Shown here: in pieces, positions 39,523 to 52,012 of the stretch
Position numbering within the stretch: the stretch's first letter is position 1
Layout: every line of letters starts with the position of its first letter
Source: Domibacillus sp. DTU_2020_1001157_1_SI_ALB_TIR_016
GTDB taxonomy: Bacteria > Bacillota > Bacilli > Bacillales > Domibacillaceae
Direction: 5' to 3'
DNA length: 64,000 nt
Assembly (NCBI RefSeq): GCF_032341995.1
Contig: NZ_CP135439.1
Span: 2,294,001 to 2,358,000 of the forward strand
Notes under the pieces: generated by a model
Database searches by the model: none
Told to the model about the DNA's origin: nothing
What the model saw: only the letters and a program-made list of their open reading frames with translations
Position numbers and translations under genes: made by a program

Positions 39523-42500
39523 GAATGGACCGCCTCCAATGCCGGTTTTGGCATTGCTTCTGCATTAAAGATCATTGATTCAAGCACTTCTAAAATTGCG
39601 GTTGCTGTATCAAGTGACGTTAAGCATGGAATACCGTTTTCTACTGATTCACGGCGGATACGGAAGCCGTCACGCGCCGGCTGCTTGCCTTTTGTAAGAG
39701 TATTGATAATAAACTGCGCTTCGCCTCCGCGAATCACATCCAGCATATCTGGACCTTTCGCGCCGATTTTGGCCACGGTTTGTACTGGTACGCCTGTTTC
39801 GCTGATCATCTTAGCTGTGCCATGTGTAGCCAGCAGCTGGAATCCGATATTGTGGAAGCGTTTTGCGATTACCAGCGCTTCTTCTTTATCTTTATCAGCA
39901 ACTGTCAGGAGAACAGCTCCTTTAGTTGGAATCTTCATACCGGATGCCACAAGCCCTTTGTAAAGTGCTTTTTCAACCGTTGCATCTTTCCCCATTACTT
40001 CACCTGTTGATTTCATTTCAGGGCCAAGCGTTGTATCTACACGGCGAAGTTTTGCGAATGAGAACACTGGAACTTTTACGTAAACACCTGATTTTTCTGG
40101 AACAAGGCCTGATTCGTAGCCCATGTCTTTTAATGACTGTCCCATGATCGCTTTTGTTGCAAGGTTCGCCATCGGTACATTCGTAATTTTGCTCAAGAAT
40201 GGTACCGTCCGGCTTGAACGAGGGTTTACCTCGATTACAAACACTTCACCTTTTGAAATAACATATTGAATGTTGAGCAGGCCGATAATGTTTAAGCCTT
40301 TGGCAAGCTTTGTTGTATACTCGATAATTTTTGCTTTTTGGTCATCTGTCAGCTTTTGTGGCGGATATACGGCAATCGAGTCACCAGAATGGACACCTGC
40401 ACGCTCGATGTGCTCCATAATTCCTGGAATGACTACATCTGTGCCGTCAGAGATCGCATCTACTTCAATTTCTTTACCCGTTAGGTAACGGTCAATCAAA
40501 ACTGGATGCTCTGGGTTGACTTTTACAGCATTTTGCATGTATTGAAGCAATTCTGCTTCTTTATAAACAATTTCCATTGCACGGCCGCCGAGCACGTATG
40601 ACGGACGAACAAGAACTGGGTAACCGATACTGTTGGCAATCTCAACGGCTGCATCTACTGAGAAAGCTGTTCTGCCAAGCGGCTGCGGAACATCAAGCTC
40701 CTGCAGAGCCTGCTCGAACTTATCACGGTTTTCTGCGCGGTCTACATCTTCAAGGCTTGTGCCGAGAATTTTTACGCCGTGTTCTACTAGCTGGCCGGCT
40801 AAGTTAATCGCCGTTTGGCCGCCGAACTGTACAACAACGCCTTCTGGTTTTTCCAGATCGATAATGTGCATGACATCTTCGATTGTTAACGGCTCGAAGT
40901 AAAGCTTGTCAGAGATACTAAAGTCTGTTGAAACCGTCTCAGGGTTGTTGTTAATAATAATCGCTTCATAACCTGCTTCTTTCAGCGCCCATACAGAGTG
41001 TACCGTTGCGTAGTCAAACTCAACACCCTGTCCGATACGGATTGGACCAGAGCCAAGTACGACAACGGACTTGCGGTCTGTCACAATCGATTCGTTTTCT
41101 TCTTCATATGTGCCATAGTAGTATGGTGTTTCTGATTCAAATTCTGCCGCACATGTATCAACGGTTTTGAAAACAGGGACAATGCCGTTTTCTTTACGCC
41201 AGTCGTACACTTCTTTTTCAGAAACGCCCCATGCTTTTGCAATGGTTTTATCGGCAAATCCAAGCTGTTTCGCTCGTTTCACAACCTCATGGTTAAATGG
41301 ATTGTTTTCGACTTCTTTTTCGTATTTAACGATGTTTTCAAACTTCTTCAGGAAGAACAGGTCAATTTGGCTCCACTCATGAATCGTCTGGATTGTGATG
41401 CCGCGGCGAAGTGCCTCACCTAGATAGAACAAGCGTTCGTCTCCTGCTTTGCGAATCCGTTTTTCAAGAAACGCGTCGTCTTTATCAGCCAGCTCATCGA
41501 GCGACAGATGGTATACGCCGCTTTCCAGTGAGCGGACTGCTTTCAGCATTGACTCTTCAAATGTACGGCCAATTGCCATAACCTCGCCCGTTGCTTTCAT
41601 TTGCGTACCTAATGTACGGTTTGCGTTCTCAAATTTATCAAACGGCCAGCGTGGGATCTTAGAAACAACATAGTCTAGAGCCGGCTCAAAGCAAGCGTAC
41701 GTTTTGCCCGTAACCGGGTTCATCATTTCATCAAGTGTTAAGCCGACAGCAATTTTTGCTGCTAATTTTGCAATCGGGTAGCCTGTTGCTTTCGATGCAA
41801 GGGCTGATGAGCGGCTTACACGCGGATTTACTTCAATAATGTAGTACTGGAAGCTGTGTGGATCAAGTGCAAGCTGTACGTTACAGCCGCCTTCAATACC
41901 AAGCGCGCGAATAATAGACAAAGATGTATTGCGCAGCATTTGATACTCGCGGTCTGTTAATGTCTGGCTCGGCGCTACAACAATCGAATCCCCTGTATGA
42001 ACTCCAACCGGGTCAATGTTTTCCATGTTACAAACAACAATCGCATTGTCATTTGAATCGCGCATCACTTCATATTCGATTTCTTTGAAGCCGGCAATGC
42101 TTTTTTCTAGAAGACACTGTGTAACCGGGCTTTGTTTCAAACCGTTTGTTACGGTTTCAACCAGTTCTTCTTCGTTTTCGCAAATTCCGCCGCCCGTACC
42201 GCCAAGTGTATAAGCAGGGCGTACGATAACTGGATAGCCAATTTGCTCAACAAAGGCATACGCTTCATCTAAAGTGTGGATAATTTCACTTTGTGGCACC
42301 GGCTCGTTTAATTCATTCATTAATGAACGGAACAAGTCGCGGTCTTCCGCCTGCTCAATCGCTGAAAGCTTCGTACCAAGCACTTTTACGTTGTATTCAT
42401 CCAGCACGCCGGCATTGGAAAGCTCGACTGCCATATTCAATCCTGTCTGGCCGCCAAGCGTTGGCAAAATCGCGTCCGGACGTTCTTTTTGAATAATGCG

Positions 42501-42725
42501 GCGGACAAACTCAAGCGTGATCGGTTCAATATAAACTGCATCCGCAATTTCCGTATCCGTCATGATCGTTGCTGGGTTTGAGTTTACGAGAATAACCCGG
42601 TATCCTTCTTCTTTTAAAGCGAGACATGCTTGTGTCCCTGCATAATCAAATTCTGCCGCCTGGCCAATTACGATCGGGCCGGAGCCAATCACAAGTATAC
42701 TTTGGATGTCTGTACGTTTAGGCAT
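39519..42725 (-). CDS. pyrAB: Carbamoyl-phosphate synthase large chain, pyrimidine-specific
   Basis: This subunit makes carbamoyl phosphate from bicarbonate, ATP and the ammonia supplied by PyrAA. The 1068-residue protein has two homologous ATP-grasp halves ([15 protein letters not shown] and [13 protein letters not shown] mark each) and a C-terminal MGS-like allosteric domain. It overlaps pyrAA by 8 nt and pyrK by 4 nt. UMP inhibition, known in Bacillus, would act through the C-terminal domain. Confidence 0.98.
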
Positions 42726-43809
42726 GTTGTGTCTCCTTTGCAGCGTTTGTTTTCATTAAGTCAACAAAGCGGTCAAATAAAATATTGTCATCTTCTGGTC
42801 CTGGTGAAGCTTCTGGGTGATATTGCACAGTGAAAGCAGGGTACTTCTTATGAGCCAGCCCTTCAACTGTTCCATCATTAAGTGCAACATGTGTTACTTT
42901 CAAATCCGTATTCGCAATTGATTCTTCGCTTACAGCAAACCCGTGGTTTTGAGAAGTGATCGCTGTACGTCCTGTTTCAAGATCCTTAACTGGATGATTC
43001 GAACCGCGGTGACCGAATTTCAGCTTGAATGTATCCGCACCGGAAGCAAGAGCAAACAGCTGGTGGCCAAGGCAGATACCGAAAATCGGCACCTGACCGA
43101 TAAGCTCACGAATCGTTTCGATAGCATGCGGCACATCTTTCGGGTTGCCCGGTCCGTTTGTCAGCATGATACCGTCTGGTTTAAACTGCATAATTTCTTT
43201 TGCTGTTGTATCATGCGGTACGACCGTTACGTCGCAGTTACGATTGTTTAATTCACGCAAAATCCCATGCTTCATACCAAAGTCGATTACGACAACCCGG
43301 AAACCGCGTCCCGGACTTGGATAAGCGGACTTTGTAGAAACTTGTGCAACCTGATCGTTTGACAGTACTGTTGCCTGAAGGCGTGGAATCACATCCTCAG
43401 GATTTACATCCGCAGAAACAATCGCTCCTTTAAGGGCACCGTGCTGGCGGATAATTCGCGTTAATTTGCGTGTATCAATACCGGAAATAGCCGGAATATC
43501 TTTCATTTTTAAATATTCATCGATTGAAAATTCAGTTCTGAAGTTTGAAGGAAAATCTGCTGCTTCCTTCACAACGAGTGCTTTTACAGCCGGCTGAATT
43601 GTTTCAAAGTCGTCACGGTTAATACCATAGTTGCCAATAAGCGGATAAGTGAATGTGACAATTTGTCCGCAGTAAGATGGGTCAGACAAGGTTTCTTGGT
43701 AACCTGTCATCCCTGTTGTAAAAACCACTTCGCCCGTTACGTCTTTTTCACTGCCGAATCCTTCACCAGCAAATACTGTACCATCTTCTAAAATAAGCTG
43801 TTTTTTCAT
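42718..43809 (-). CDS. pyrAA: Carbamoyl-phosphate synthase small chain, pyrimidine-specific
   Basis: PyrAA hydrolyses glutamine and channels ammonia to PyrAB. The 363-residue protein has the class I amidotransferase nucleophile in [13 protein letters not shown] and the catalytic His/Glu in [14 protein letters not shown] 43809 ([10 protein letters not shown]) overlaps the pyrC stop by 4 nt. Confidence 0.98.
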   Translation of the reverse strand: MKKQLILEDGTVFAGEGFGSEKDVTGEVVFTTGMTGYQETLSDPSYCGQIVTFTYPLIGNYGINRDDFETIQPAVKALVVKEAADFPSNFRTEFSIDEYLKMKDIPAISGIDTRKLTRIIRQHGALKGAIVSADVNPEDVIPRLQATVLSNDQVAQVSTKSAYPSPGRGFRVVVIDFGMKHGILRELNNRNCDVTVVPHDTTAKEIMQFKPDGIMLTNGPGNPKDVPHAIETIRELIGQVPIFGICLGHQLFALASGADTFKLKFGHRGSNHPVKDLETGRTAITSQNHGFAVSEESIANTDLKVTHVALNDGTVEGLAHKKYPAFTVQYHPEASPGPEDDNILFDRFVDLMKTNAAKETQHA

Positions 43810-45092
43810 TCGTTGATCGTTCCTTCCTGCCATACAAGATTTCCTTCAAAAAACGTTGCGGCCGGCCACCCTGAAAGTACGCGGCCTGCAAATGGTGTGT
43901 TTTTACCTTTTGATAAAAACGTCTTTGGATCTACTTCTTTTTCGCTATCAAGATCAATAATGGTAAGATCAGCGTTGACACCTTCTTTGAGGCGGCCATA
44001 CGGCAGATTAAAGACTTCAGCCGGTTTCACCGTCATCCAGTCTACAAGCTGCTTCAATGTAATCACACCTTTTTTCACTAGCTCGGTGTACAGAAGCGGA
44101 AAAGCTGTTTCGAATCCTGTAATGCCGAATGGTGCTTTGAGAATGCCTGCTGCTTTTTCTTCTGCTGTATGCGGTGCATGGTCTGTTGCGATAAAATCAA
44201 GCGTTCCGTCAAGCAGCCCTTCAATAAGAGCCTTTCTATCTTCCGCTCCGCGAAGCGGCGGGTTCATTTTAAAGTTCGGATCCTGTCCGGGGATATCCAT
44301 ATCCGTGAGTACGAGATGATGCGGTGATACTTCGCCAGTTACTCGAATGCCCGCTCTTTTTGCATCACGAATCGTACGTACCGATTCTTTTGTGCTGACG
44401 TGGCAGACATGGTAGTGACAGCCCGTGTTTTCTGCTAGCAACACATCCCTTGCAATTTGAACGGCTTCGCAAATGGATGGAATGCCCGGCACGCCTTCAC
44501 GTTTAGCATATTCACCGTCGTGAACAGCGCCCCCGTAAATTAAGCTGTTGTCCTCACAATGTGCTACAACTGCCATATCAAGAGCAGCTGCCTGCTTCAT
44601 TGCAGCATGCATCATGCCTGCCTCTTGAATGCCGACTCCGTCATCTGTAAAAGCAAATGCCTGGTTTTCTTTGAGTACTTTAAAGTCAACAAGCTCTTTG
44701 CCCGCTTGGCGGATTGTAATAGATGCATACGGCAACACACGAATTTGTGCATTTTCCTCAATAAGTGTATTCACTTTTTGAAGATTTGCTTCTGTATCTG
44801 GTACCGGCCGGGTATTTGGCATAGCCGCGATCGTTGTAAATCCGCCTTTAGCGGCTGCTTTCGTTCCAGTTTCAATTGTTTCTTTGTGCTCGCCGCCTGG
44901 CTCACGCAGATGCACGTGCAAATCAATCAGGCCGGGTGCAATGAGCTTGCCGCCCGCATCGATTGTTTCTTCGTCGTTTTCTGCGAGGCCAGCGCCGATT
45001 TCAGTAATTTTCCCATCTTGAATGCGGACATCTGCTCCGGTTAATTCACCGTTTTCTGTTAAGACTTGTCCATTTTTAATTAACCAGTTCAT
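43806..45092 (-). CDS. pyrC: Dihydroorotase
   Basis: PyrC cyclises carbamoyl aspartate to dihydroorotate. The 428-residue zinc amidohydrolase has [11 protein letters not shown] (near 58), the His in HCEDNSL and [10 protein letters not shown], and [15 protein letters not shown] 45092 ([11 protein letters not shown]) was chosen with GGGAGA upstream. It overlaps pyrB by 17 nt. Confidence 0.98.
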   Translation of the reverse strand: MNWLIKNGQVLTENGELTGADVRIQDGKITEIGAGLAENDEETIDAGGKLIAPGLIDLHVHLREPGGEHKETIETGTKAAAKGGFTTIAAMPNTRPVPDTEANLQKVNTLIEENAQIRVLPYASITIRQAGKELVDFKVLKENQAFAFTDDGVGIQEAGMMHAAMKQAAALDMAVVAHCEDNSLIYGGAVHDGEYAKREGVPGIPSICEAVQIARDVLLAENTGCHYHVCHVSTKESVRTIRDAKRAGIRVTGEVSPHHLVLTDMDIPGQDPNFKMNPPLRGAEDRKALIEGLLDGTLDFIATDHAPHTAEEKAAGILKAPFGITGFETAFPLLYTELVKKGVITLKQLVDWMTVKPAEVFNLPYGRLKEGVNADLTIIDLDSEKEVDPKTFLSKGKNTPFAGRVLSGWPAATFFEGNLVWQEGTINE

Positions 45093-45987
45093 TTGCCAAT
45101 CTCCCCTCAAGCACTTCTTTTAAGACCGCCATGCGGACATATACACCGTTTTCCATTTGTTTAAAGATGCGGGACCGTTCGCATTCAACTAAGCTGTCGG
45201 CAATTTCTGCATCCCGATTTACCGGAGCAGGGTGCATAATAATGCTTCCCGGCTTCATCCGGCTCTCCCGTTCCTCTGTTAAACCGTAACGGATATGATA
45301 CTCTTCTTTTGTCATCGACGAAGCGACCTGATGCCGTTCGTGCTGGATACGCAGCAGCATTAAAGCGTCCACCTGCTCAACTAATTCGTCGATTTCAACA
45401 AACCCTCCTGACTGGAGGAAATCCTCTTCAAACCATTCAGGAGGACCTGAAAATTTCACGTCTGCACCAAGGCGTCTCAGTGCCTCTGCGTTGGAGCGGG
45501 CTACCCGGCTGTGCCGGATATCGCCGACAATGCCGATTTTCAAGCCTTCGAACGTGCCAAACTCCTGCTGAATGGTTAGAAGGTCAAGCAGGCATTGGGT
45601 TGGATGCTGGCCGCATCCGTCTCCTGCATTAATGACCGGAATATCGATATGGCCAACGAGTTCGTCGTAGTAAGCATCTGCTTCGTGACGGACCACCACT
45701 GCGTTAACACCAATGGCTTCGAGTGTGCGAACTGTGTCGTACAATGTTTCTCCTTTTAAAACACTTGAACTCCCAACATCAAACGGGATCACATCCAAGC
45801 CGAGTTTTCTCTCTGCCATTTCAAAGCTTGTTTTTGTCCGCGTGCTTGCTTCAAAAAACAAATTCGCGACATATTGTTTTTCATGCGGTGTCCAAACTTC
45901 GCCTTCCGCAAATTTCTGCGCCTGCATTAATATTAACAAAATTTCATCTTTATGCAAATCCCTAATTGAAACTAAATTTCTCAGCAT
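45076..45987 (-). CDS. pyrB: Aspartate carbamoyltransferase
   Basis: PyrB condenses carbamoyl phosphate with aspartate. The 303-residue protein has the carbamoyl-phosphate motif [16 protein letters not shown] (about 48-63) and [11 protein letters not shown]. No regulatory pyrI is present, as in Bacillus. It is preceded by a PyrR attenuator, and no pyrP lies between it and pyrR. Confidence 0.98.
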   Translation of the reverse strand: MLRNLVSIRDLHKDEILLILMQAQKFAEGEVWTPHEKQYVANLFFEASTRTKTSFEMAERKLGLDVIPFDVGSSSVLKGETLYDTVRTLEAIGVNAVVVRHEADAYYDELVGHIDIPVINAGDGCGQHPTQCLLDLLTIQQEFGTFEGLKIGIVGDIRHSRVARSNAEALRRLGADVKFSGPPEWFEEDFLQSGGFVEIDELVEQVDALMLLRIQHERHQVASSMTKEEYHIRYGLTEERESRMKPGSIIMHPAPVNRDAEIADSLVECERSRIFKQMENGVYVRMAVLKEVLEGRLANELVN

Positions 45988-45989
45988 CG

Positions 45990-46170
45990 ATTTTTACCTC
46001 CGTTTTCATAAAAAAAACACCCTGGTTTCAGGGTGTTTTTTCGTTTTTACAGCATAACGAAGCTGTTCTGCGCATAGGAGCAGACCGATTTCACCCTTAA
46101 ATGCCTCTCGTGCATTTTTAAAAGGTTGTCAATGTTCATCCAGCCTCACAGGGCCATTACTAAACATTCA
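45990..46170 (-). promoter_or_regulatory. PyrR attenuator upstream of pyrB
   Basis: A PyrR binding loop near 46131-46165 reads GGCCCTGTGAGGCTGGATGA on the minus strand, matching the known GUGAGGCUG core. A strong terminator (13-bp stem, 46010-46041, followed by T) lies just before the pyrB ribosome binding site. UMP-bound PyrR should favour termination. Confidence 0.9.
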
Positions 46171-46174
46171 TTCT

Positions 46175-46845
<671 letters not shown>

Positions 46846-46846
46846 C

Positions 46847-46875
46847 ATTGTATCGATAAATTCGACAAAAGTCAA
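46847..46875 (-). promoter_or_regulatory. Predicted sigma-A promoter of the pyr operon
   Basis: TTGACT (46870-46875) and TACAAT (46847-46852) are separated by 17 nt. The -35 box overlaps the rluD TGA stop. Confidence 0.75.
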
Positions 46876-47783
46876 ATCTTTTTCCGTAAGTCATCAACTA
46901 AATCTGTAAACTCTTTAGGTGCCGGTGCTTCAAACTCCATATATTCATTCGTACGCGGGTGAACAAATCCCAATACGCCTGCATGAAGTGCCTGGCCATC
47001 AATGTCGAGTGTTTTCCGCGGTCCGTATTTTGGATCTCCGGCAAGCGGGAAACCGATATACTTCATATGAACACGGATTTGGTGGGTACGCCCTGTTTCA
47101 AGTTCACATTCCACCAGCGTAAAGTCCCGAAAACGCTCAAGCACTTGAAAATGCGTCACGGCTACTTTACCATGATCTACAATGCCCATTTTTTGCCGGT
47201 CTTTCGTATCCCGGCCAATCGGGGCATCGATAGTGCCATAATCATGAGAAATAATACCATGTACAATCGCCTGATACTTACGCGTCACAGACTTTTCGAC
47301 AAGCTGATTCACTAATTTTTCATGTGCCATATCATTTTTAGCGACCATGAGAAGACCAGATGTATCTTTGTCAATCCGGTGGACAATACCCGGACGCATC
47401 ACACCGTTAATACCGGATAAGTCTTTGCAATGGTACATTAAACCATTCACAAGCGTTCCCGTCGTATGCCCGGGAGCCGGATGCACAACCATGCCGCGCG
47501 GCTTATTGACCACGATGACGTCTTCATCTTCATAATAAATGTCCAGCTTCAGATCTTCCGCTTCAATATTCAGTTCTTCAGGTTCTGGAATGTCAATGGT
47601 CACTTCGTCTCCTGCTGCCGCTTTGTAGTTCGCTTTGACCGGCTGACCATTGACTAGAACACGTCCTTCCTTCAGCCATTCTTGCACCTGGGAACGGGAA
47701 TATTGCTCTTCCTGGGCTGCGGCGAGTTTATCAATCCGGCTCCCGTTTTCTTCTTCACTTACTGTAAACTGTAATGTTTTCAT
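46872..47783 (-). CDS. rluD: 23S rRNA pseudouridine synthase RluD family (YlyB)
   Basis: The enzyme makes pseudouridine in large-subunit rRNA. The 303-residue protein has an N-terminal S4 domain (RIDKLAAAQEEQYSRSQVQEWLKEG), the catalytic Asp in HRIDKDTSGLLMVAK, and the GRTHQIRVHM motif. It starts one nt after lspA. The exact target site is not shown by sequence; in B. subtilis the gene is ylyB. Confidence 0.95.
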   Translation of the reverse strand: MKTLQFTVSEEENGSRIDKLAAAQEEQYSRSQVQEWLKEGRVLVNGQPVKANYKAAAGDEVTIDIPEPEELNIEAEDLKLDIYYEDEDVIVVNKPRGMVVHPAPGHTTGTLVNGLMYHCKDLSGINGVMRPGIVHRIDKDTSGLLMVAKNDMAHEKLVNQLVEKSVTRKYQAIVHGIISHDYGTIDAPIGRDTKDRQKMGIVDHGKVAVTHFQVLERFRDFTLVECELETGRTHQIRVHMKYIGFPLAGDPKYGPRKTLDIDGQALHAGVLGFVHPRTNEYMEFEAPAPKEFTDLVDDLRKKI

Positions 47784-47784
47784 A

Positions 47785-48246
47785 TTATGCCTTCTTTCCT
47801 TTTCGATCTTCTATTAGCATGGCAGCAAACAGCAAAATAACACCGATCGTTAACGCCGCATCGGCAATATTAAAAATGGGAAACCGGTAGCCGAAAATAA
47901 ACGTCTGTACAAAATCAACCACTTCCCCACGGAACAGCCGGTCAATAAAATTGCCCAATGCTCCTCCAAGCAAAACAGCTAGGGAGATTTTCATTAACGG
48001 TTTTCCTTTTGCTTCTTTTTGCATAAAGTAAATGATGCCGACTACTACAATAGCTGTAATTAGATAAAACAGCCAAAATTGGCCTTCGAGCATTCCCCAT
48101 GCTGCTCCCCTGTTTCGGTGTGAAGTAATATGAAACAGGTTGTCAATAACAGGCACACTTTCCCCTATCTCCATTGATTTCACAATCAGCCACTTTGTCC
48201 ATTGGTCAAGGAGAATGATGAGCAGCGACAATACGTAGTAATACAT
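47785..48246 (-). CDS. lspA: Lipoprotein signal peptidase (signal peptidase II)
   Basis: LspA cleaves signal peptides of diacylglyceryl-modified prolipoproteins. The 153-residue protein has four membrane segments and the two catalytic Asp in GNFIDRL and FNIADAALTIG. The NRGAAWG motif is also present. It lies between ileS and rluD; B. subtilis ylyA is absent here. Confidence 0.98.
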   Translation of the reverse strand: MYYYVLSLLIILLDQWTKWLIVKSMEIGESVPVIDNLFHITSHRNRGAAWGMLEGQFWLFYLITAIVVVGIIYFMQKEAKGKPLMKISLAVLLGGALGNFIDRLFRGEVVDFVQTFIFGYRFPIFNIADAALTIGVILLFAAMLIEDRKGKKA

Positions 48247-48260
48247 ATTTTACCTCCAAC

Positions 48261-48301
48261 GCTGAAAAGAGGTTAGCGGTTTTCTTAGCTAACCTCTTTT
48301 T
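48261..48301 (-). terminator. Intrinsic terminator after ileS
   Basis: A 10-bp stem (268-277 with 288-297 of this kilobase) with a 10-nt loop lies just past the ileS stop and is flanked by T on both strands. Confidence 0.7.
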
Positions 48302-48309
48302 CGTTTGTT

Positions 48310-51081
48310 TTAGTTCACTTCTGAATAATGCTCTTTTACAACAGACGCACAGCGCGGGCAAAGCGTCGGATGCTCAGCATCCTTTCCTACTTCGTCTGTT
48401 ACAGTCCAGCAGCGTTCGCATGTTTCACCAGACGCTTTTTCTACCACTACAGAAGCTGTTTCAAGCTGAACCGCATGTTCAGGTGCTTCAGCGTCTGTCC
48501 CGGCAATTTCAAATCCGGAAACGATAAACAGCTGTTTCAAGTCTTCTTCGATAGACGCAAGCAATGCTGTTGTTTCCGCTCCTGCAAATAACTTCACATG
48601 GGCTGTCAATGATTTCCCAATGACTTTTTCGTTGCGGGCTTCTTCAAGCGCTTTGAGCACATCGTCACGAACCGCCATAAACGCTGTCCATTTTTCCGTT
48701 AACGTCTCAGCATCCGGAAGCTCTTTGTACTCCGGCATATCTGTCAGCTGTACGTATTTCTCTTCAGCTTCCGGCACTTCCACCCATACTTCATCCGCTG
48801 TATGCGGAAGAATTGGGGATACCAATTTTGCAAGTGCTGTTAACGTTTCAAAGAGAACCGTTTGAATAGCACGGCGGTCTGCATGATTCTCCGCTTCGAT
48901 ATATAAAACATCTTTCGTAAAGTCAAGGTAGAAGGAGCTTAAATCAACTGTACAGAAATTGTTGATTGCATGGTAAATAGCCGCAAATTCATAGTTTTCG
49001 TAATGGCCGCGTACCGCCTTGATTAATTCATTTAATTTCACCAGCATAAACTGGTCAACTTCACGCAGGTTTTCATATGCTACCGCATGCTCACTCGGCT
49101 TAAAGCCATCCAGGTTTCCTAAAAGGAAGCGGAACGTGTTACGGATTTTGCGGTAAACTTCGGCCACTTGTTTTAAAATCGCATCTGATACACGCACATC
49201 CGCTTGGAAATCAACCGATGATACCCAAAGACGCAGAATATCAGCACCAAGCTGCTCCATTACTTTGGCTGGAACAACCGTGTTGCCAAGTGACTTACTC
49301 ATCTTGCGGCCTTCACCGTCAAGTGCAAATCCGTGGCTTAGCACGCCTTTGTATGGAGCACTTCCCGTTACAGCTACTGCTGTGATCAAAGAAGAGTTAA
49401 ACCAGCCGCGATATTGGTCAGAACCTTCCAGGTAAAGATCAGCCGGACGCTGGGCATCCTTGCGCTGCTCTAAAACAGCTTCATGTGAAGAGCCGGAATC
49501 AAACCAAACATCCATAATATCGTTTTCTTTCGTAAATTCACCGTTCGGGCTGCCAGGATGCGTAAATCCTTCCGGAAGCAGCTCCTTCGCTGTCCGCTTA
49601 AACCAAATATTTGATCCGTGCTCGCGGAATAAATCCGAAACATGCGAAATCGTTTCATCAGTAATAATCGCTTCACCGTTTTCCGCATAAAATACCGGGA
49701 TTGGCACTCCCCATGCCCGCTGGCGGGAAATACACCAGTCACCACGGTCTCGGATCATATTAAATAAGCGTGTTTCGCCCCATGCCGGCACCCATTTCGT
49801 TTCTTTTACAGCTTGGAGCAATTCCGGGCGGAACTTGTCGATCGACGCAAACCATTGAGCTGTCGCGCGGAAAATAACCGGCTTTTTCGTCCGCCAGTCA
49901 TGCGGATACGAGTGGGTAATAAACTCCATTTTCAACAGCGCGCCGGCTTCTGTCAATTTTTCGGTAATCGCCTTGTTGGCATTGTCATAAAACAGCCCTT
50001 CAAATCCAGGAGCTTCCTCTGTCATCACACCGCGGTCGTTTACCGGGCAAAGAACATCAAGGCCATATTTCTTCCCAATGATAAAGTCATCTTCCCCGTG
50101 TCCTGGTGCTGTATGAACCGCACCTGTACCGGAATCTGTTGTTACATGCTCACCAAGCATTACAAGAGAATCGCGTCCGTAAAGGGGGTGTGCGGCGATG
50201 ATACGGTCAAGCTGTTCCCCTTTTACCAGCTTATCAGTCGTATAGGATTCCCAGCCGATTTTTGATGCTACTTCCTCTAGCAGTGCTTCAGCCACAACAA
50301 ACTTCTCACCCGCTGCACTGACAACGGCATAATTCAGTTCCGGATGAACGGAGATACCAAGGTTTGCCGGAATCGTCCATGGAGTCGTGGTCCAAATGAT
50401 AATTTTTGTGCCTTCTTCAAGCACACCGTTTCCTTTTTTCACTTCAAAAGAAACATAAATAGAAGCTGATTTTTTATCCTGGTACTCAATTTCCGCTTCT
50501 GCAAGGGCAGACTCAGAAGACGGAGACCAATAAACAGGTTTTAACCCTTTATAGATAAACCCTTTTTTCGCCATTTCACCAAACACTTTAATTTGAGCTG
50601 CTTCATAGTCAGGCTTTAATGTAATATAAGGATTTTCCCAGTCACCGCGGACGCCAAGACGCTTAAACTGCTCCCGCTGGCTGTCGACTTGCTTGTAGGC
50701 ATACTCTTCACAAAGCTGACGGAACTCGGCTACCGTCATCTCTTTCCGATTTACACCGGAATTTGTTAGCGCCTGCTCAATCGGAAGACCATGAGTATCC
50801 CAGCCTGGAATATACGGTGCATAAAAACCGCTCATCGATTTAAAGCGTACAATAAAGTCTTTTAAGATTTTATTCAGCGCATGCCCAATATGAATATCAC
50901 CATTTGCATATGGAGGGCCATCGTGCAGGACAAACATCGGCCGGTCCTTTGTGCGGTCCAATACCTGTTGATAAATGTTTTCTTCATTCCATGTGCTCTG
51001 CATGGCCGGCTCACGCTTTGGCAGATTGCCGCGCATCGGAAAGTCTGTTTTCGGCATTAATAACGTATCTTTATAATTCAT
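48310..51081 (-). CDS. ileS: Isoleucyl-tRNA synthetase
   Basis: IleS charges tRNA-Ile. The 923-residue class I enzyme has HIGH ([13 protein letters not shown], near residue 60), KMSKS ([10 protein letters not shown], near 594), the CP1 editing domain between them and a C-terminal zinc motif ([12 protein letters not shown] ... CPRCAS). Its expression is controlled by an upstream T-box. AAAGGAGA precedes the ATG. Confidence 0.99.
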   Translation of the reverse strand: MNYKDTLLMPKTDFPMRGNLPKREPAMQSTWNEENIYQQVLDRTKDRPMFVLHDGPPYANGDIHIGHALNKILKDFIVRFKSMSGFYAPYIPGWDTHGLPIEQALTNSGVNRKEMTVAEFRQLCEEYAYKQVDSQREQFKRLGVRGDWENPYITLKPDYEAAQIKVFGEMAKKGFIYKGLKPVYWSPSSESALAEAEIEYQDKKSASIYVSFEVKKGNGVLEEGTKIIIWTTTPWTIPANLGISVHPELNYAVVSAAGEKFVVAEALLEEVASKIGWESYTTDKLVKGEQLDRIIAAHPLYGRDSLVMLGEHVTTDSGTGAVHTAPGHGEDDFIIGKKYGLDVLCPVNDRGVMTEEAPGFEGLFYDNANKAITEKLTEAGALLKMEFITHSYPHDWRTKKPVIFRATAQWFASIDKFRPELLQAVKETKWVPAWGETRLFNMIRDRGDWCISRQRAWGVPIPVFYAENGEAIITDETISHVSDLFREHGSNIWFKRTAKELLPEGFTHPGSPNGEFTKENDIMDVWFDSGSSHEAVLEQRKDAQRPADLYLEGSDQYRGWFNSSLITAVAVTGSAPYKGVLSHGFALDGEGRKMSKSLGNTVVPAKVMEQLGADILRLWVSSVDFQADVRVSDAILKQVAEVYRKIRNTFRFLLGNLDGFKPSEHAVAYENLREVDQFMLVKLNELIKAVRGHYENYEFAAIYHAINNFCTVDLSSFYLDFTKDVLYIEAENHADRRAIQTVLFETLTALAKLVSPILPHTADEVWVEVPEAEEKYVQLTDMPEYKELPDAETLTEKWTAFMAVRDDVLKALEEARNEKVIGKSLTAHVKLFAGAETTALLASIEEDLKQLFIVSGFEIAGTDAEAPEHAVQLETASVVVEKASGETCERCWTVTDEVGKDAEHPTLCPRCASVVKEHYSEVN

Positions 51082-51108
51082 TCCATAATCTCCTTTTTTA
51101 AATGAAAA

Positions 51109-51364
51109 TAAAAAAACCTTTCACATCCCTCAAAAGGGACGGAAAGGTTTCCGCGGTACCACCCTGATTGACAGCCAATGGCTGCCCGCTCAAAATCCGT
51201 AACGTGGATCGATCGTTTTCCGCTACTCCGATGTTCACGAAAAATGCTCGAGGGTGATTTTGGAGCTGCATATCGGTACCAGGCTTTCACCGTCCCTGGT
51301 TCGCTTATGACCGACTATCTGCACTCTACTGTCCCTTTCATCGCGTTTCATAATTTATTCAGAT
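51109..51364 (-). ncRNA. T-box leader of ileS
   Basis: The minus strand contains the T-box sequence AGGGTGGTACCGCGG (near 51151-51166). It is followed by a terminator (stem arms 51114-51122 and 51142-51150, then T). Stem I begins near 51340 with GAAAGGGACAG. An ATC triplet (Ile) near 51256-51260 in AAAATCACC is the likely specifier. Uncharged tRNA-Ile should stabilise the antiterminator. Confidence 0.93.
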
Positions 51365-51370
51365 GGTTAC

Positions 51371-51399
51371 ATTATAAAAATGAACGATTCATTCGTCAA
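51371..51399 (-). promoter_or_regulatory. Predicted sigma-A promoter for T-box-ileS
   Basis: TTGACG (51394-51399) and TATAAT (51371-51376) are separated by 17 nt, directly after the divIVA stop. Confidence 0.8.
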
Positions 51400-51401
51400 G
51401 C

Positions 51402-51911
51402 TTATCTCTCTTCGTCGCTGAAGCGCTCAACTTCTTCCGTATCTACTTCAAATTCAAGAAGTGTATCCCAGTCATCATTGTTTAACAAATCTAACTGAGC
51501 TTCCATCAGCATTTTAAAGCGCGTACGGAATACTTTAGACTGCTTTTTTAGTTCTTCAATTTCAACAGCGATGCGACGGGCTTTTGATAAAGACTCCTCG
51601 ACAATGCGGTCAGCATTTTTTTCTGCTTCACGAATCAAAAGCTTAGACTCTTTTAAAGCATTTCGTTTTACATCCTCTGCCGTTTCCTGCGCAATAACGA
51701 TGGATTTATTTAATGTTTCTTCAATATTGGCAAAATAACTAAGCCGTTCCGTTTGGCCGGCCAGCTGCGCTTCTAATTCTTTTTTCTCGCGAATAATCAA
51801 CTCGTAATCTTTAATAATTTGATTTAGAAAATCGTTCACTTCATCTTCATCATACCCACGAAATGAACGGCCAAATTCTTTTTTATGTATGTCCAACGGC
51901 GTTAAGGGCAT
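51402..51911 (-). CDS. divIVA: Cell division and polarity protein DivIVA
   Basis: DivIVA binds negatively curved membrane at poles and septa, and recruits MinJ and, in sporulation, RacA. The 169-residue protein has the N-terminal lipid-binding domain (PLDIHKKEFGRSFRGYDEDE) and two long coiled coils, with an acidic tail. The order ylmE-sepF-ylmG-ylmH-divIVA is typical of Firmicutes. Confidence 0.97.
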   Translation of the reverse strand: MPLTPLDIHKKEFGRSFRGYDEDEVNDFLNQIIKDYELIIREKKELEAQLAGQTERLSYFANIEETLNKSIVIAQETAEDVKRNALKESKLLIREAEKNADRIVEESLSKARRIAVEIEELKKQSKVFRTRFKMLMEAQLDLLNNDDWDTLLEFEVDTEEVERFSDEER

Positions 51912-51949
51912 ACAGCCACCTCCAAAGCATTACATGATCATTGATTTTC

Positions 51950-51955
51950 ATTATA
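51950..51955 (-). promoter_or_regulatory. Possible -10 of a divIVA promoter
   Basis: A consensus TATAAT lies 39 nt before the divIVA ATG. No good -35 is seen at 17 nt. Confidence 0.35.
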
Positions 51956-51989
51956 AAGGTTTTTCGAGCGCTTGTGGGAAAATCTCGGC

Positions 51990-52012
51990 ATTTTCACAAA
52001 TTTATTTCAAAA
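51990..52012 (-). terminator. Weak hairpin at the ylmH stop
   Basis: An 8-bp inverted repeat (GGCATTTT with AAAATGCC) spans the ylmH stop codon, and a short T-rich stretch follows. It may attenuate readthrough to divIVA. Confidence 0.35.

Noticed and set aside
51109..51364. Plus-strand open frame 51178-51498 as a gene
   Set aside because: The interval is explained by the T-box leader and promoter of ileS, and the frame lacks a ribosome binding site.
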